A DNA stretch of 64,000 bases from JANYCG01 sp031386665 (GTDB taxonomy: Bacteria; Pseudomonadota; Gammaproteobacteria; Burkholderiales; Burkholderiaceae_C). The notes under the pieces are model-generated. The model worked only from the letters and a program-made list of their open reading frames with translations, did not search any database and had not been told where the DNA came from. Numbering within the stretch: the first letter of the stretch is position 1; every line of letters starts with the position of its first letter. The stretch is taken from NCBI GenBank assembly GCA_031386665.1, contig JANNCN010000170.1, positions 3,565-67,564 of the forward strand, written 5' to 3'. This document shows positions 42,952 through 51,684 of the stretch, one piece after another. The position numbers and the translations under genes are program-made.

Positions 42952-43383
42952 ATGGCAGGCATTCACATCACCGACATTGAATCGGCCATTAACTTTTGGC
43001 GCGATAAGTTGCCTTCGCCCGACGGGTTTTCATTGGCAGCGCCCACCCGAGCCTTGGCCGAGGTGTATGCGCAAATGGTGTTCTACCATGAGGTCGAGGC
43101 CGACGAATTCAGCTTTCCCAAAGCCGCCTATGCCGCGTGGCTGGCCTGGTACGAGTCCACGCCCGACACGCCTTGCATTGCCATTTGCTCAACCAGCCAG
43201 GGCGACGAAACTTGCAAAGGCTGTGGCCGCAGTTTTGCCGAAGTGCAGCATTGGGTCGATTTTCGACCCGCCGAGAAACGCCAAACTTGGCGCCGCATCA
43301 CCATGGAAGGCACGTCGTGGCGGTTTAACAAGTACGCGGAGCGGGCGGCTGAGGCGCGGGCGGCGAAGACCAAGGCGGGGTGA
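42952..43383 (+). CDS. DUF3717/DUF1289-like cysteine-motif protein
   Basis: 143 residues. The N-terminal half begins IHITDIESAINFWRDKLPSPDG, the DUF3717 pattern. The second half CIAICSTSQGDETCKGCGRSFAEVQHW (in part: CKGCGRSFAEVQHW) has four cysteines spaced as in DUF1289, a probable small metal site. A basic, Ala/Lys-rich tail ends the protein. Function unknown; both domains are widespread in Betaproteobacteria. Confidence 0.8.
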   Translation: MAGIHITDIESAINFWRDKLPSPDGFSLAAPTRALAEVYAQMVFYHEVEADEFSFPKAAYAAWLAWYESTPDTPCIAICSTSQGDETCKGCGRSFAEVQHWVDFRPAEKRQTWRRITMEGTSWRFNKYAERAAEARAAKTKAG

Positions 43384-43524
43384 CACAGGGGCTTGAGCAA
43401 ATTTCTGTCTTGAGCAGGTTTTGTCAATAAGCCGTCCAAAAGGGGCTTGCCAAACGGGCGTTTCGAATGGGCGTTCCAAGCGGGTGGGCGAGCCGACGAC
43501 ACCGGGGTGGGTAGCTACGCGAAT

Positions 43525-43748
43525 GTCCCCCGGCCTTCGGCCTCCTCCTTGATTTCGCTTCGCCACCCACCCCAATGTCATCGGCAATCAGCGCGCGGGG
43601 TTGGTTTTTGGATTTCCGAGTCCAAAGCCTAAACCCCAAAACCCAAGCTCGTAGGATCGGGTCGGCGTGGCGCTCAGCGCAGCGGCATCAAGGAGGAGGC
43701 CGCAGGCCGGGGGACAGCCGCGAAGCTGAGTGCCACGTCGGCCCGATC
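43525..43748. repeat. Nested inverted repeats in a 487-base gene-free stretch
   Basis: A 29-base segment at 43525-43553 (GTCCCCCGGCCTTCGGCC...) recurs inverted at 43687-43715 with one mismatch. The second copy sits inside a larger stem whose arms are 43655-43677 and 43726-43748 (23 bases, 3 mismatches). The GGAGGAGGCCG-AGGCCGGGGG core is a common kind of Comamonadaceae intergenic repeat. The whole 43384-43870 region has no credible gene and is strongly structured. Confidence 0.75.
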
Positions 43749-43870
43749 CCGCCCACGGACGCAACCGGAGTGGGTAAATTTGAACTCGCTCAACCTCACT
43801 CAACCTCGCTAAAGGGTTGCAGCCCAACGCCGACCTGATTCCGACCGAGGTCAGGGCAGCGAAAGCGACC

Positions 43871-44431
43871 TCACTTCCAGTGAATCGGCTCAATATCCAC
43901 CGTGGTGCTGCCATCCCCCAGCATCAGCACACCTTCTTGCACGGTCGCCTGCAACTGCATGCTGCGCTGCGCCATCGGGATAAGGGCCAGCGACGCGGCG
44001 GTGGGCACCCTGAACACGCTCAAGTTTTTGGGGCGGGCCAGCTTGGCTTCCATGGTGCGCCACCAGACTTCGGCGGCGTGGTTGAAGCAGTACAGCACCA
44101 CTTCATCGGCGCGGCCTGTGGCTTTGAGCAGGGGCTTGTCTTCAGGCTGGCCGACTTCGATCCACAGCCGGGTCAGGCCCGTGTAGTCGCGCAGCCAGGC
44201 GTCGGGCTCATTCGGGTCGGACAGGCCTGCGCCAAAACTTAGCGTGCCGTCACCTCCGCACACGGTTTGCAGCTTGTGTGCCTGCAAGGCCAGTGCGACC
44301 AGGCGAATCATCATGCGTTCATCGGTTTCGCTAGGGTGGCGCGCCAGCGTCAGGGCGTGGTCGGCGTAGTAATTGTGGTCAATGTCCGCAATTTGCAGGC
44401 TGGCTTTGAAGATGGTGGATTTGATGGCCAT
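43871..44431 (-). CDS. yaeQ: YaeQ-family protein
   Basis: 186 residues from the ATG at 44431; the longer frame to 44485 reads through repeat copy 4. Begins MAIKSTIFKASLQIADIDHNYY, then HPSETDERMMIRLVALAL, LWIEVGQPEDKPLLKA and the Glu/Asp/Lys pattern of this family, which has a PD-(D/E)XK nuclease-like fold. Molecular role is not established. The dispersed repeat lies directly upstream, ending 24 bases before the start, so it may carry or block the promoter. Confidence 0.93.
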   Translation of the reverse strand: MAIKSTIFKASLQIADIDHNYYADHALTLARHPSETDERMMIRLVALALQAHKLQTVCGGDGTLSFGAGLSDPNEPDAWLRDYTGLTRLWIEVGQPEDKPLLKATGRADEVVLYCFNHAAEVWWRTMEAKLARPKNLSVFRVPTAASLALIPMAQRSMQLQATVQEGVLMLGDGSTTVDIEPIHWK

Positions 44432-44454
44432 GGCGTGAGGTACTGTTGTTTTTA

Positions 44455-44560
44455 TGCTATAAAATATATAGCAAACTATGACCATTATACGAGAGCTAGA
44501 GGCTGATTTGACTCATATTTTGAGTGAATTTGATAAAAAAGAACCTGCAGGTTCTTTTTT
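44455..44560 (+). repeat. Dispersed two-hairpin repeat, copy 4
   Basis: Hairpin 1 is TGCTATA-AAATA-TATAGCA (44455-44473). The box CGAGAGCTAGAGGC begins at 44490, then TCATATTTTG at 44513. Hairpin 2 is a perfect 26-base palindrome at 44535-44560 built on GAACCTGCAGGTTC flanked by six A and six T, a classic bidirectional terminator form. It lies 112 bases after the purB stop. Confidence 0.88.
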
Positions 44561-44672
44561 GTAGATTTTGCCGTAGAAGAAAGGTTTTCACGAAGGGCCG
44601 CCCCAAAGGAAAATGCGGCCCCCTTGGGGGGCAGGAAGCCACACGCAGTGGCGCCCGTGGGGGCAAATACAA

Positions 44673-46052
44673 CTACACCCGACGTGCCAATATTTCAGCC
44701 ATCCCCGTGTAACTGCCGGGCGTCATGGCCAGCAGGCGCTGTTTGTCCGCCTCTGGAATGGCCAGGTCAGCGATGAAGCCTTGCATCAACTCGCGGGTCA
44801 TGGGGGCACCCCGGGTGAAGGTTTTGAGCTGTTCATACGGCTCGTGCAGGCCAAATCGGCGCATGACAGTTTGAATCGGCTCGGCCAGCACTTCCCACGA
44901 TGCGTCCAGATCGGCCGCGATAGCGGGCTCGTTGATTTCGAGCTTGCCAAGGCCCGTGTTCAGCGACTGGTAAGCCAGCACGGCATAGCCCAGCGCCACG
45001 CCCATGTTGCGCAGCACGGTGCTGTCGGTCAGGTCGCGTTGGAAGCGCGAGATGGGCAATTTCTCGCTCAAATGGCGCAACAGTGCATTGGCCAGGCCCA
45101 GGTTGCCCTCGGCGTTCTCAAAATCAATCGGGTTGACCTTGTGCGGCATGGTGCTGGAGCCCACTTCGCCCGCCTTCAGCCGCTGCTTGAAGTACCCCAG
45201 GCTCACATAGCCCCACACGTCGCGCGACCAGTCGATCAAAATGGTGTTGGTGCGGGCCACCGCGTCAAACAGCTCGGCCATGTAGTCGTGCGGCTCAATT
45301 TGAATGCTGTAGGGTTGAAACGTCAGGCCCAGGCCCAGCGGCTCGGGGGTTTCAATGACTTTGCGGCTAAACGCCTCCCAGTCAAAATCGGGCCAAGCTG
45401 ACAAGTGCGCGTTGTAATTGCCCACGGCACCGTTCATTTTGGCCATCAGCGCAATGCCAGCAATTTTGGCGCGTGCCGTTTGCAGCCGGACTACGACGTT
45501 GGCGATTTCTTTGCCCACGGTGGTGGGGCTGGCGGTTTGGCCGTGGGTTCGGCTCAGCATGGGCACGGCGGCAAACTGGGCTGCCATGGTGCGCAGTTTG
45601 TCAATCACGGCGTCCAGCGCAGGCAGCAACACCGTGTCGCGCGCGCCTTTAAGTTGCAAGGCATGGCTGGTGTTGTTGATGTCTTCGCTGGTGCAGGCAA
45701 AGTGCACAAATTCTGCGGCCTTAAGCAGCTCGGGGCGGGCCTCAAACTTGGACTTGATCCAGTATTCGACTGCCTTCACGTCATGGTTGGTGACTTTTTC
45801 GATTTCTTTGATCGCTGCGCCATCGCTTTCTGAAAAGTTTCTGACCAGTCCCAGTAAGTAAGTGCGTGCTCCGGCTGAAAGCGCCTTAAATTCAGAAAAC
45901 CCCGCATCGCTGAGGGCAATGAACCATGCAATTTCGACCTGCACGCGGCGCTGCATGTAGCCCTGCTCGCTCATTAAAGGGCGTAGGCTGGCGAGTTTGG
46001 CGGCGTAACGGCCATCCAAGGGAGACAGGGCAGAAATAGTAGATAGGCGCAT
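44673..46052 (-). CDS. purB: Adenylosuccinate lyase
   Basis: 459 residues from the ATG at 46052 (an in-frame TTG at 46070 gives a partly duplicated STISA leader and is less likely). It cleaves SAICAR and adenylosuccinate in purine synthesis. Motifs: SPLDGRYAAKLASLRPLMSE, FVHFACTSEDINNTSHALQL, LSRTHGQTASPTTVGKE (His general acid region) and the fumarase-family signature GSSTMPHKVNPIDFENAEGN. The form matches E. coli PurB. Followed by repeat copy 4. Confidence 0.97.
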   Translation of the reverse strand: MRLSTISALSPLDGRYAAKLASLRPLMSEQGYMQRRVQVEIAWFIALSDAGFSEFKALSAGARTYLLGLVRNFSESDGAAIKEIEKVTNHDVKAVEYWIKSKFEARPELLKAAEFVHFACTSEDINNTSHALQLKGARDTVLLPALDAVIDKLRTMAAQFAAVPMLSRTHGQTASPTTVGKEIANVVVRLQTARAKIAGIALMAKMNGAVGNYNAHLSAWPDFDWEAFSRKVIETPEPLGLGLTFQPYSIQIEPHDYMAELFDAVARTNTILIDWSRDVWGYVSLGYFKQRLKAGEVGSSTMPHKVNPIDFENAEGNLGLANALLRHLSEKLPISRFQRDLTDSTVLRNMGVALGYAVLAYQSLNTGLGKLEINEPAIAADLDASWEVLAEPIQTVMRRFGLHEPYEQLKTFTRGAPMTRELMQGFIADLAIPEADKQRLLAMTPGSYTGMAEILARRV

Positions 46053-46252
46053 GGCGCTAATTGTAGACAAACCGTCGCGTTCAGCGCTACCGCGTCGCCT
46101 GCTCAGGGCCCACTGCGCGGAACTTTAACGGGCATTGCGTCACATCGATTTTGTCGCCAATTGCCGTCAATTGACACTCCGATGACGTCTAAGTGGCAGG
46201 CTTATGGGCCATGGTCGCTAGAATGCGCCCATAACCACAAGCATCCTGACCC

Positions 46253-46867
46253 ATGAAACTAATCGGCGCCATCACCAGTCCTTACGTTCGCAAAGTGCGG
46301 GTCGTCATGGCTGAAAAGAAACTTGACTACAGCTTTGCCGCTGAAAACGTCTGGGCCGCTGACACCACCATCACCGAATCCAACCCGCTGGGCAAAGTGC
46401 CCTGCCTGATCATGGAAGGCGGCGAAGCGCTGTTTGACTCGCGCGTGATTGTGGAATACCTCGACACCCTGTCGCCCGTGGGCAAGCTCATTCCGTCAGT
46501 CGGGCGCGAGCGCGCTGAGGTCAAAACTTGGGAAGCCCTGGCTGACGGCCTGCTGGACGCCGCCATTCTGGCCCGCCTGGAAGCCACCTGGGACGGCCGC
46601 ACCAAAGCGCAGCGCAGCCAAGCCTGGATTGACCGCCAAATGGGCAAAATTGACGCCAGCCTGAAAGCCATGAGCAAAGGCTTGGCTGAAAAGCCGTTTT
46701 GCGCGGGCATTCATTTAAGCTTGGCCGACATTGCCGTCGGTTGCGCCCTGGGCTACCTTGATTTTCGATTTCCAGACATTGACTGGCGCGGGCCAAACGC
46801 CAATTTGGCCAAATTGCAAGAAAAGCTGGTGCTGCGGCCCAGCTTTGCGGATACTCAGCCCAGCTAA
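46253..46867 (+). CDS. Glutathione S-transferase family protein
   Basis: 204 residues. Thioredoxin-like N-terminal domain MKLIGAITSPYVRKVRVVMAEK with Ser in the usual catalytic turn, NPLGKVPCLIMEGGEALFDSRVIVEYLD (cis-Pro and glutathione-binding ES/DS position), then an all-helical domain with LSLADIAVGCALGYLDFR as the N-capping motif. It resembles E. coli YibF. Substrate unknown. Confidence 0.93.
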   Translation: MKLIGAITSPYVRKVRVVMAEKKLDYSFAAENVWAADTTITESNPLGKVPCLIMEGGEALFDSRVIVEYLDTLSPVGKLIPSVGRERAEVKTWEALADGLLDAAILARLEATWDGRTKAQRSQAWIDRQMGKIDASLKAMSKGLAEKPFCAGIHLSLADIAVGCALGYLDFRFPDIDWRGPNANLAKLQEKLVLRPSFADTQPS

Positions 46868-46981
46868 GCTGACCTCGGCGCGACGGATCTTCTGAAAAGC
46901 AGGGCAAAAGCCATCCTTATTGTCAAAAGGGTTTCACATTCAGGTTTTAGAATGAAATTGGCTTTTTAAGGAAATGCCTTC

Positions 46982-47860
46982 ATGCTCTACCCAGAACTCT
47001 TCAAGCAACTCGAATCAGTCCGTTGGGATATGGCCAAAGATATCCCATGGGACTCTTTTGATGCGAGCCGTTTGACTGACGAGCAGGCCAAAACCATCAA
47101 AATGAACGCCATCACCGAGTGGGCCGCCTTGCCCGCCACGGAAATGTTTTTGCGTGACAACCGCCACGACAGCGACTTTTGCGCCTTCATGTCGGTCTGG
47201 TTTTTTGAAGAACAAAAGCACTCGCTGGTGCTGATGGAATATCTAAAGCGCTTTCGCCCCGACCTGGCCCCGACTGAGGCCGAACTGCACAACGTGCGCT
47301 TTGAGTTCGACCCCGCACCCGCGCTAGAGACCCTGATGATGCATTTTTGCGGCGAAATTCGCCTCAACCATTGGTACCGCCGGGCCAGCCAGTGGCACAC
47401 CGAACCCGTCATCAAAAGCATCTACACCCGTTTGAGCCAGGACGAAGCCCGCCACGGCGGCTGCTACTTGAAGTACATGAAGCGGGCGATCGGCAATTTT
47501 GGCCTTGAGGCCAAAACCGCCTTTGCCAAGGTCGGCGTGCTGATGGCCAGCTCGCGGCGCACCGCGCAAGCCCTGCACCCGACCAATTTGCACGTCAACA
47601 AAACGCTGTTTCCGCAAGACACCATTCAAAGCCGCGTGCCCAACCCCGAGTGGCTGGAGCATTGGCTGGACACCCAAATCAAGTTTGACGCGACGTGGGA
47701 GACCAAAGTGGTGGACCGCATTTTGCACAACATGAGCCTGCTGTTGCACCGCAGCTTTTTGACTGTGCAAGACCTGAACAAGTACCGCAAGGAATTGGCC
47801 CGCGAGCTGTTGGCTGCACAAGCACCTGTTGACAACGCGCCTGAAGCCGTTTTGGCCTGA
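46982..47860 (+). CDS. Ferritin-like diiron protein (acyl-ACP desaturase-like)
   Basis: 292 residues, mostly helical. The diiron ligands are seen as EEQKHSLVLMEY and DEARHGGCYLKY (two E-x-x-H pairs), with further Glu at TEMFLRD and CGEIRLNHWY. This four-helix pattern fits the ferritin-like superfamily close to soluble acyl-ACP desaturases, but the substrate cannot be read from sequence. It lies 42 bases ahead of rfaE2 on the same strand; no functional link is evident. Confidence 0.82.
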   Translation: MLYPELFKQLESVRWDMAKDIPWDSFDASRLTDEQAKTIKMNAITEWAALPATEMFLRDNRHDSDFCAFMSVWFFEEQKHSLVLMEYLKRFRPDLAPTEAELHNVRFEFDPAPALETLMMHFCGEIRLNHWYRRASQWHTEPVIKSIYTRLSQDEARHGGCYLKYMKRAIGNFGLEAKTAFAKVGVLMASSRRTAQALHPTNLHVNKTLFPQDTIQSRVPNPEWLEHWLDTQIKFDATWETKVVDRILHNMSLLLHRSFLTVQDLNKYRKELARELLAAQAPVDNAPEAVLA

Positions 47861-47902
47861 CAGCCACCCCATGCTGGTCTGTTGGCCTGCTAGCATGCGG
47901 GC

Positions 47903-48418
47903 ATGAGCCCACGCCACCCTGACCCATCGCCCGCCGCGCCATCGACCTTGGCCACCAAGTTGGTCAGTCGTGACAATGCCAAAGCCCAGCTTGCCCAACT
48001 GCCGCGCCCGCTGGTCTTCACCAACGGCGTTTTTGACGTTTTGCACCGCGGTCACGTGGTTTACCTGGAGCAAGCCCGCAGTTTGGGCGGCAGCCTGATC
48101 GTCGCGCTGAACACCGACGCCTCCGCCCGCCGTTTGGGCAAAGGCCCAGAGCGCCCCCTGAACAACGAAATGGACCGCGCCGCGGTCATCGCCGCCCTTG
48201 AATCCGTCAGCATGGTCACCTGGTTTGACGAGGACACCCCCATCGAGCTGATTGCCGAGCTGCAACCCGACCTGCTAGTCAAAGGCGGCGACTACGACAT
48301 GAGCAAGCTGGCCGAAACCAAAGTGGTTGAAGCCTATGGCGGGCGGGCACTGGCCATTTCGTTTGTGACGGGGTATTCGACGACGGCCTTGGTGGATCGA
48401 ATTCGGGCAGGGTCTTGA
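47903..48418 (+). CDS. rfaE2: D-glycero-beta-D-manno-heptose 1-phosphate adenylyltransferase
   Basis: 171 residues, a single cytidylyltransferase-fold domain. FTNGVFDVLHRGHVVYLEQAR holds the HxGH motif and DLLVKGGDYD with FVTGYSTTALVDRI completes the family. It makes ADP-heptose for the LPS inner core. In enterics it is fused to the kinase as HldE; here only the second domain is encoded, the usual arrangement in Betaproteobacteria. Confidence 0.93.
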   Translation: MSPRHPDPSPAAPSTLATKLVSRDNAKAQLAQLPRPLVFTNGVFDVLHRGHVVYLEQARSLGGSLIVALNTDASARRLGKGPERPLNNEMDRAAVIAALESVSMVTWFDEDTPIELIAELQPDLLVKGGDYDMSKLAETKVVEAYGGRALAISFVTGYSTTALVDRIRAGS

Positions 48419-48635
48419 GCTGCCTTGCAATTTACTGTCGAAAAACTTTACAACCTGCTGAATCTCAGTTTTAAAAGTCGAAAACTAATAGTGATCAGCA
48501 TTAAATTATTTATTAAAATCAACTACTTGTGAAGTTAGTATTTACCTGGTGCGAATCTTGCTTTAAATTTAAAGATTCAAACTTTTGGCATCGATTTCCG
48601 AATGCCAAACAAGTTGCCTAATTTAGGAAATTAAG

Positions 48636-49307
48636 ATGAACTCGAAGTCTAAATTGAGTTTTACCAAAACGCTGACCTGTTTGGCGCTTTTGGTGGGTAT
48701 GTCCACTGCAACAATGGCAGACCCTATCACAGGGCTTTTTGCCACTGGTGTGGACGGCGCAGGCGTTGCTCTGGTGGGGGGCAATGGTGTGGCTGACTCG
48801 CACTACAAGATTCAAAGCTCAACCATTGGCGGCGTAGCCACGGGCGTTGCCGCGCAGACTTACAAGCACCCAGCCTATCTTGCCGAATCCAGCACTTTTC
48901 GTTGGATCTCTCATTCCGTGGATGGGTCACCCGGTAACGGATTCACCACGTTTCGTACGTCGTTTGATTTGACCGGTTTGGATGCGACCACCGCGTTTAT
49001 ATCGGGTCTGGCCGCGTCTGACAATCTTGGCGACATTTTTCTGAACGGTGTTGATGTTGGAAATCTTGGCTCCTTCACTAACCTGGGTTCATTCTCAATT
49101 GCGACCGGATTTGTGTCTGGCATCAATACACTTGACTTTGTGGTTCAAGACCTAGGCCCACCGCTGGCTTTGCTGGTGGCTGAAATTTCAGGCACCGCAC
49201 GTGCGAGCACCGGTGGTGGCGATGTTCCAGAGCCAGCGTCTGTGGCACTTTTGGGTCTTGGACTATTGGCACTTGCTGCCAGCCGTAAAAAGGCGAAGCA
49301 AGCCTGA
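48636..49307 (+). CDS. PEP-CTERM sorting-domain protein
   Basis: 223 residues. Signal peptide MNSKSKLSF...LALLVGMSTATMA, a Gly/Ser/Thr-rich beta domain, and the C-terminal tripartite signal VPEPASVALLGLGLLALAASRKKAKQA (PEP motif, helix, basic tail). Such proteins are processed by exosortase and tied to exopolysaccharide or floc matrix. No exosortase gene is in the window. The leader at 48419-48635 is AT-rich with no other feature I can identify. Confidence 0.93.
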   Translation: MNSKSKLSFTKTLTCLALLVGMSTATMADPITGLFATGVDGAGVALVGGNGVADSHYKIQSSTIGGVATGVAAQTYKHPAYLAESSTFRWISHSVDGSPGNGFTTFRTSFDLTGLDATTAFISGLAASDNLGDIFLNGVDVGNLGSFTNLGSFSIATGFVSGINTLDFVVQDLGPPLALLVAEISGTARASTGGGDVPEPASVALLGLGLLALAASRKKAKQA

Positions 49308-49359
49308 GCAAAATTTAAGAGCTTGAATTGGGCGTCTATAAGCGCCCAATCACACAAGG

Positions 49360-49393
49360 GCGGCAAACTGTTTCAACAGTTGGCCGCTTTTTT
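49360..49393 (+). terminator. Terminator after the PEP-CTERM gene
   Basis: GCGGC-A-AACTG and CAGTT-G-GCCGC form an 11-pair stem with one mismatch and a 6-base loop, followed by six T. A second GC-rich hairpin (ATTGGGCG / CGCCCAAT) lies just upstream near 49327-49350. Confidence 0.8.
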
Positions 49394-49678
49394 ATTTTCG
49401 GTAAGTTATTTACTCTGACTTGCTTGCTTACCCTGAGTGGCTACCAGAGGGTAAGGTCATCGAGGCCGACTTGCCCCGCAGCTTGGCCGTCATCCGCTTG
49501 ATGAAATGCTCAATGTCGTCAATGTAGGTGAAGACGGCGGGCCCTCTAGCAAGCCTAGCACCGTGGAGGTGATTAAACCGCCCAGCTCGGCCACGGTTCA
49601 CAGCCGAATTTTGCAACTGCAGCGTTGACAAAATCTCAAATGAGATACACATTAGTGGTCAACAAAGGAAGTTCCACT
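49394..49678. other. Stretch without an identifiable gene
   Basis: Between the PEP-CTERM terminator and the antitoxin start. A plus-strand frame from 49455 to 49628 (…PSSKPSTVEVIKPPSSATVH…) is uninterrupted and could be a remnant 3' end of a gene, but I recognise no family. The minus frame at 49428-49652 is equally unsupported. Confidence 0.4.
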
Positions 49679-49972
49679 GTGACCGCTCAAACCTCCATGC
49701 TCCACATTCGGGTGGACGATGACATCAAAGATCAAGCAACGCAGGCACTGACGGCCATGGGCCTGTCTGTGTCCGATGCCGTGCGCCTGTTCCTGCGCCG
49801 CGTGGTGGTTGAGCAGGCGTTCCCCCTTGAGCTCAAGGTGCCAAACGCCGAGACACTCGCCGCCATGGAAGAGTCGCGCGCCATGATGGCCAAACGCCGC
49901 GCCCGTTTTGCGACTGCCAGCGAATTGTTTGCCGACCTTGAAAAAAACAGCGGCCAAAACAGCGGCCAGTAA
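49679..49972 (+). CDS. RelB/DinJ-family antitoxin
   Basis: 97 residues from a GTG start with AAAGGAAG about 8 bases ahead; an ATG at 49697 and a longer frame from 49625 are alternatives. The ribbon-helix-helix segment MLHIRVDDDIKDQATQALTAMGLSVSDAVRLFLRRVV (in part: AMGLSVSDAVRLFLRRVV) is the DinJ pattern. The tail (ESRAMMAKRRARFATASELFADL) would wrap the toxin. The first gene of a two-gene module, 7 bases before the toxin start. Confidence 0.9.
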   Translation: MTAQTSMLHIRVDDDIKDQATQALTAMGLSVSDAVRLFLRRVVVEQAFPLELKVPNAETLAAMEESRAMMAKRRARFATASELFADLEKNSGQNSGQ

Positions 49973-49979
49973 GCGCGCT

Positions 49980-50264
49980 GTGCTGCCACGGGCGGCCGAC
50001 TATGCCAAAGTGTTTATGAAAGACTGGCAGCGCCTGTCGCAATCCGGGCGTTTTGACTTGGTGCGGCTCAAAGAGGTGATTGTGCTGCTAATCGCCAATG
50101 ACCAGCCCTTCGGCTCCGAGTGGCTGGATCACCCCTTGAAAGGCGACTGGGCCGACCACCGGGAATGCCATATCGGCGGCGATTTCTTGTTTATTTATCA
50201 GGTGGAAGGCAACTTGATCAACTTTGTGCGGGCGGGTACGCATTCAGAGCTTTTCAGCGGCTGA
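49980..50264 (+). CDS. YafQ-family mRNA interferase toxin
   Basis: 94 residues from GTG at 49980. That start aligns LPRAADYAKVFMKD with the YafQ N terminus; in-frame TTG codons at 49908-49938 inside the antitoxin gene are less likely. DHPLKGDWADHRECHIGGDFLFIYQ and GTHSELF hold the His, Asp and C-terminal His/Phe positions used for ribosome-dependent mRNA cleavage by YafQ. All appear intact, so the toxin is probably active. Confidence 0.9.
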   Translation: MLPRAADYAKVFMKDWQRLSQSGRFDLVRLKEVIVLLIANDQPFGSEWLDHPLKGDWADHRECHIGGDFLFIYQVEGNLINFVRAGTHSELFSG

Positions 50265-50276
50265 TGGACTTTTGTA

Positions 50277-50630
50277 TCAAGCCGCCTTGAGATACATGTC
50301 GATGTGCATCGACGCAAAGGGGCACACGACCCCCGCGCCCTCCGTGCGTTCCACCAGGCCAAGGTCAGCAAGAATTACCACGTCTTCATGCACGCGCTTT
50401 ACATCGCGGTTCACAGCGCGTGCGAGTTCCCGCACCGAAAGCTCCCCTTTGCCCTGCGCCGCCCGCACAATCTCCCAGCGCTTTTCAGTGAGTTGGCCGA
50501 AAAAGTGGCCAGGGCTCTCAAAGTTCAGCACTTCGCCTTGGTAAGATTTTGCAGTAGCCGCTTTGCCAGCAGCGCGAAGCCCGCCGCGCCAATCGGGCTG
50601 CATGGTGATGGTCAGGTATCTTTCAGTCAT
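50277..50630 (-). CDS. HVO_A0114-like winged-helix regulator
   Basis: 117 residues. After MTERYLTITMQPDW, the core KRWEIVRAAQGKGELSVRELARAVNRDVKRVHEDVVILADLGLVE (in part: ELARAVNRDVKRVHEDV) is a MarR-like wing-helix typical of HVO_A0114-type proteins. These are often antitoxins paired with DUF6516-type toxins. No intact partner is present. Its start overlaps (ATGA) a short frame ending ...HGYKYRAAYSLNGVR..., which might be a toxin remnant. A promoter with an overlapping palindrome lies about 100 bases upstream. Confidence 0.8.
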   Translation of the reverse strand: MTERYLTITMQPDWRGGLRAAGKAATAKSYQGEVLNFESPGHFFGQLTEKRWEIVRAAQGKGELSVRELARAVNRDVKRVHEDVVILADLGLVERTEGAGVVCPFASMHIDMYLKAA

Positions 50631-50721
50631 GGTGTTCTCCTTGCGGCCACTGCGGCGATGCGCACGCCATTCAACGAATACGCGGCTCGATATTTGTAGC
50701 CGTGCTCAGTTGCGCCTGCAT

Positions 50722-50758
50722 GTTGGCTATTATGCCAACGTGATGAGAACGTTGTCTA
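50722..50758 (-). promoter_or_regulatory. Promoter with overlapping palindromic operator
   Basis: On the minus strand TAGACA (50758-50753), an 18-base spacer and CATAAT (50734-50729) resemble -35 and -10 boxes. A palindrome GTTGGC-6 bases-GCCAAC (50722-50739) covers the -10, suggesting autorepression of the downstream winged-helix gene. The remaining gene-free stretch 50759-51039 has an open plus frame (about 50830-51027) that I could not assign. Confidence 0.45.
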
Positions 50759-51039
50759 GTCTGCCGACTATGGCGTCAGGAGTAAATGATCTGCCCGGTT
50801 TAAGAGAAGGGATGCAAGACACCCCCATAAGCCGGGCCCGCTAAGTGCAAGAGAACTTCAGGCCCAACGGGCAGCCGCAATGGCGATTTGCCGGGCCACG
50901 TGAGCATGGCCGTAGTAGGACCGAATTCAAAAACCAGAACCATTGAAACCGGCCTGTCAGACCGCAGCACCAATATGGATCTGTTCGCGCGAGCTTTGCT
51001 CACGCTGTTCGATGAAGCGCTGCATTGACTCGCGCGGGG

Positions 51040-51684
51040 TCAATTTCCTTTAAATACCAGCATCAAATTGTTGGCGGGCATTTCGATTGGCTCTTTCAGC
51101 TCCAACCCTGCTAGCCTGGCTTGTGCCACCACATCCTCCAGCGCTCGAATTCCCCAGGCGGGGTTGCGCGCGCGCAGGCTCTGGTCAAAGGCCAGGTTGC
51201 CGGGTGACGCGGGCAAGTCGTGCTCCAGATAGGGGCCGTAGGTAACCAGTACACCGTGTTCAGCCAGATGCCGCGCTGCACCCTGCATCAGCCCGGCGCA
51301 GGCGGTCCAGGGCGCGATGTGCAGCATGTTGGCGCAGTAGATCAGGTCGAAAGCCTTGCCAAAATCATTTTCAGATGTGAGGTGGGGGTGCGCTGGAGCA
51401 AACGGCCAAATGGCGGCCATCACGTCCAGCAACGCAGGTGGCGAAACGTTGCTCACACCAGCTTCCGAGCACCACGCCTGTATGGATTCAAACTCGTCGT
51501 TCGCCATGTCACTGGGTTGCCATTGCCAGCCGGGCAAGTGCTGGGCGAAGTGGGCGATGTGTTGGCCGCTGCCACTGGCGATCTCCAGCGCACGGCCTTC
51601 GGGTGGCAACAAGCGCAGCAGCGCGTTCAGAATCGGCTGGCGATTGCGTTCACAGGCGGCGCTGAATTGCTTCAAGGTAGCCAC
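51040..51684 (-). CDS. DUF938-type SAM-dependent methyltransferase
   Basis: 214 residues from a GTG start preceded by AGGGGA. FSAACERNRQPILNALLRLLP at the N terminus and motif I ALEIASGSGQHIAHFAQHLP are the DUF938 pattern; FDLIYCANMLHIAPW and GVLVTYGPYLEH complete a class I methyltransferase fold. Substrate unknown. The start overlaps the end of a transporter fragment. Confidence 0.9.
   Translation of the reverse strand: MATLKQFSAACERNRQPILNALLRLLPPEGRALEIASGSGQHIAHFAQHLPGWQWQPSDMANDEFESIQAWCSEAGVSNVSPPALLDVMAAIWPFAPAHPHLTSENDFGKAFDLIYCANMLHIAPWTACAGLMQGAARHLAEHGVLVTYGPYLEHDLPASPGNLAFDQSLRARNPAWGIRALEDVVAQARLAGLELKEPIEMPANNLMLVFKGN

Noticed and set aside
47324..48265. Minus-strand open frame of 313 codons across the diiron and rfaE2 genes
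   Set aside because: Spans two well supported genes on the other strand and shows no motif.
49428..49652. Minus-strand 74-codon frame before the antitoxin
   Set aside because: No ribosome site, no recognisable motif, and it overlaps the antitoxin leader.
50800..51003. Minus-strand 67-codon frame and the opposing plus frame
   Set aside because: Neither matches a family I know and there is no initiation signal; reported only as an unassigned stretch.
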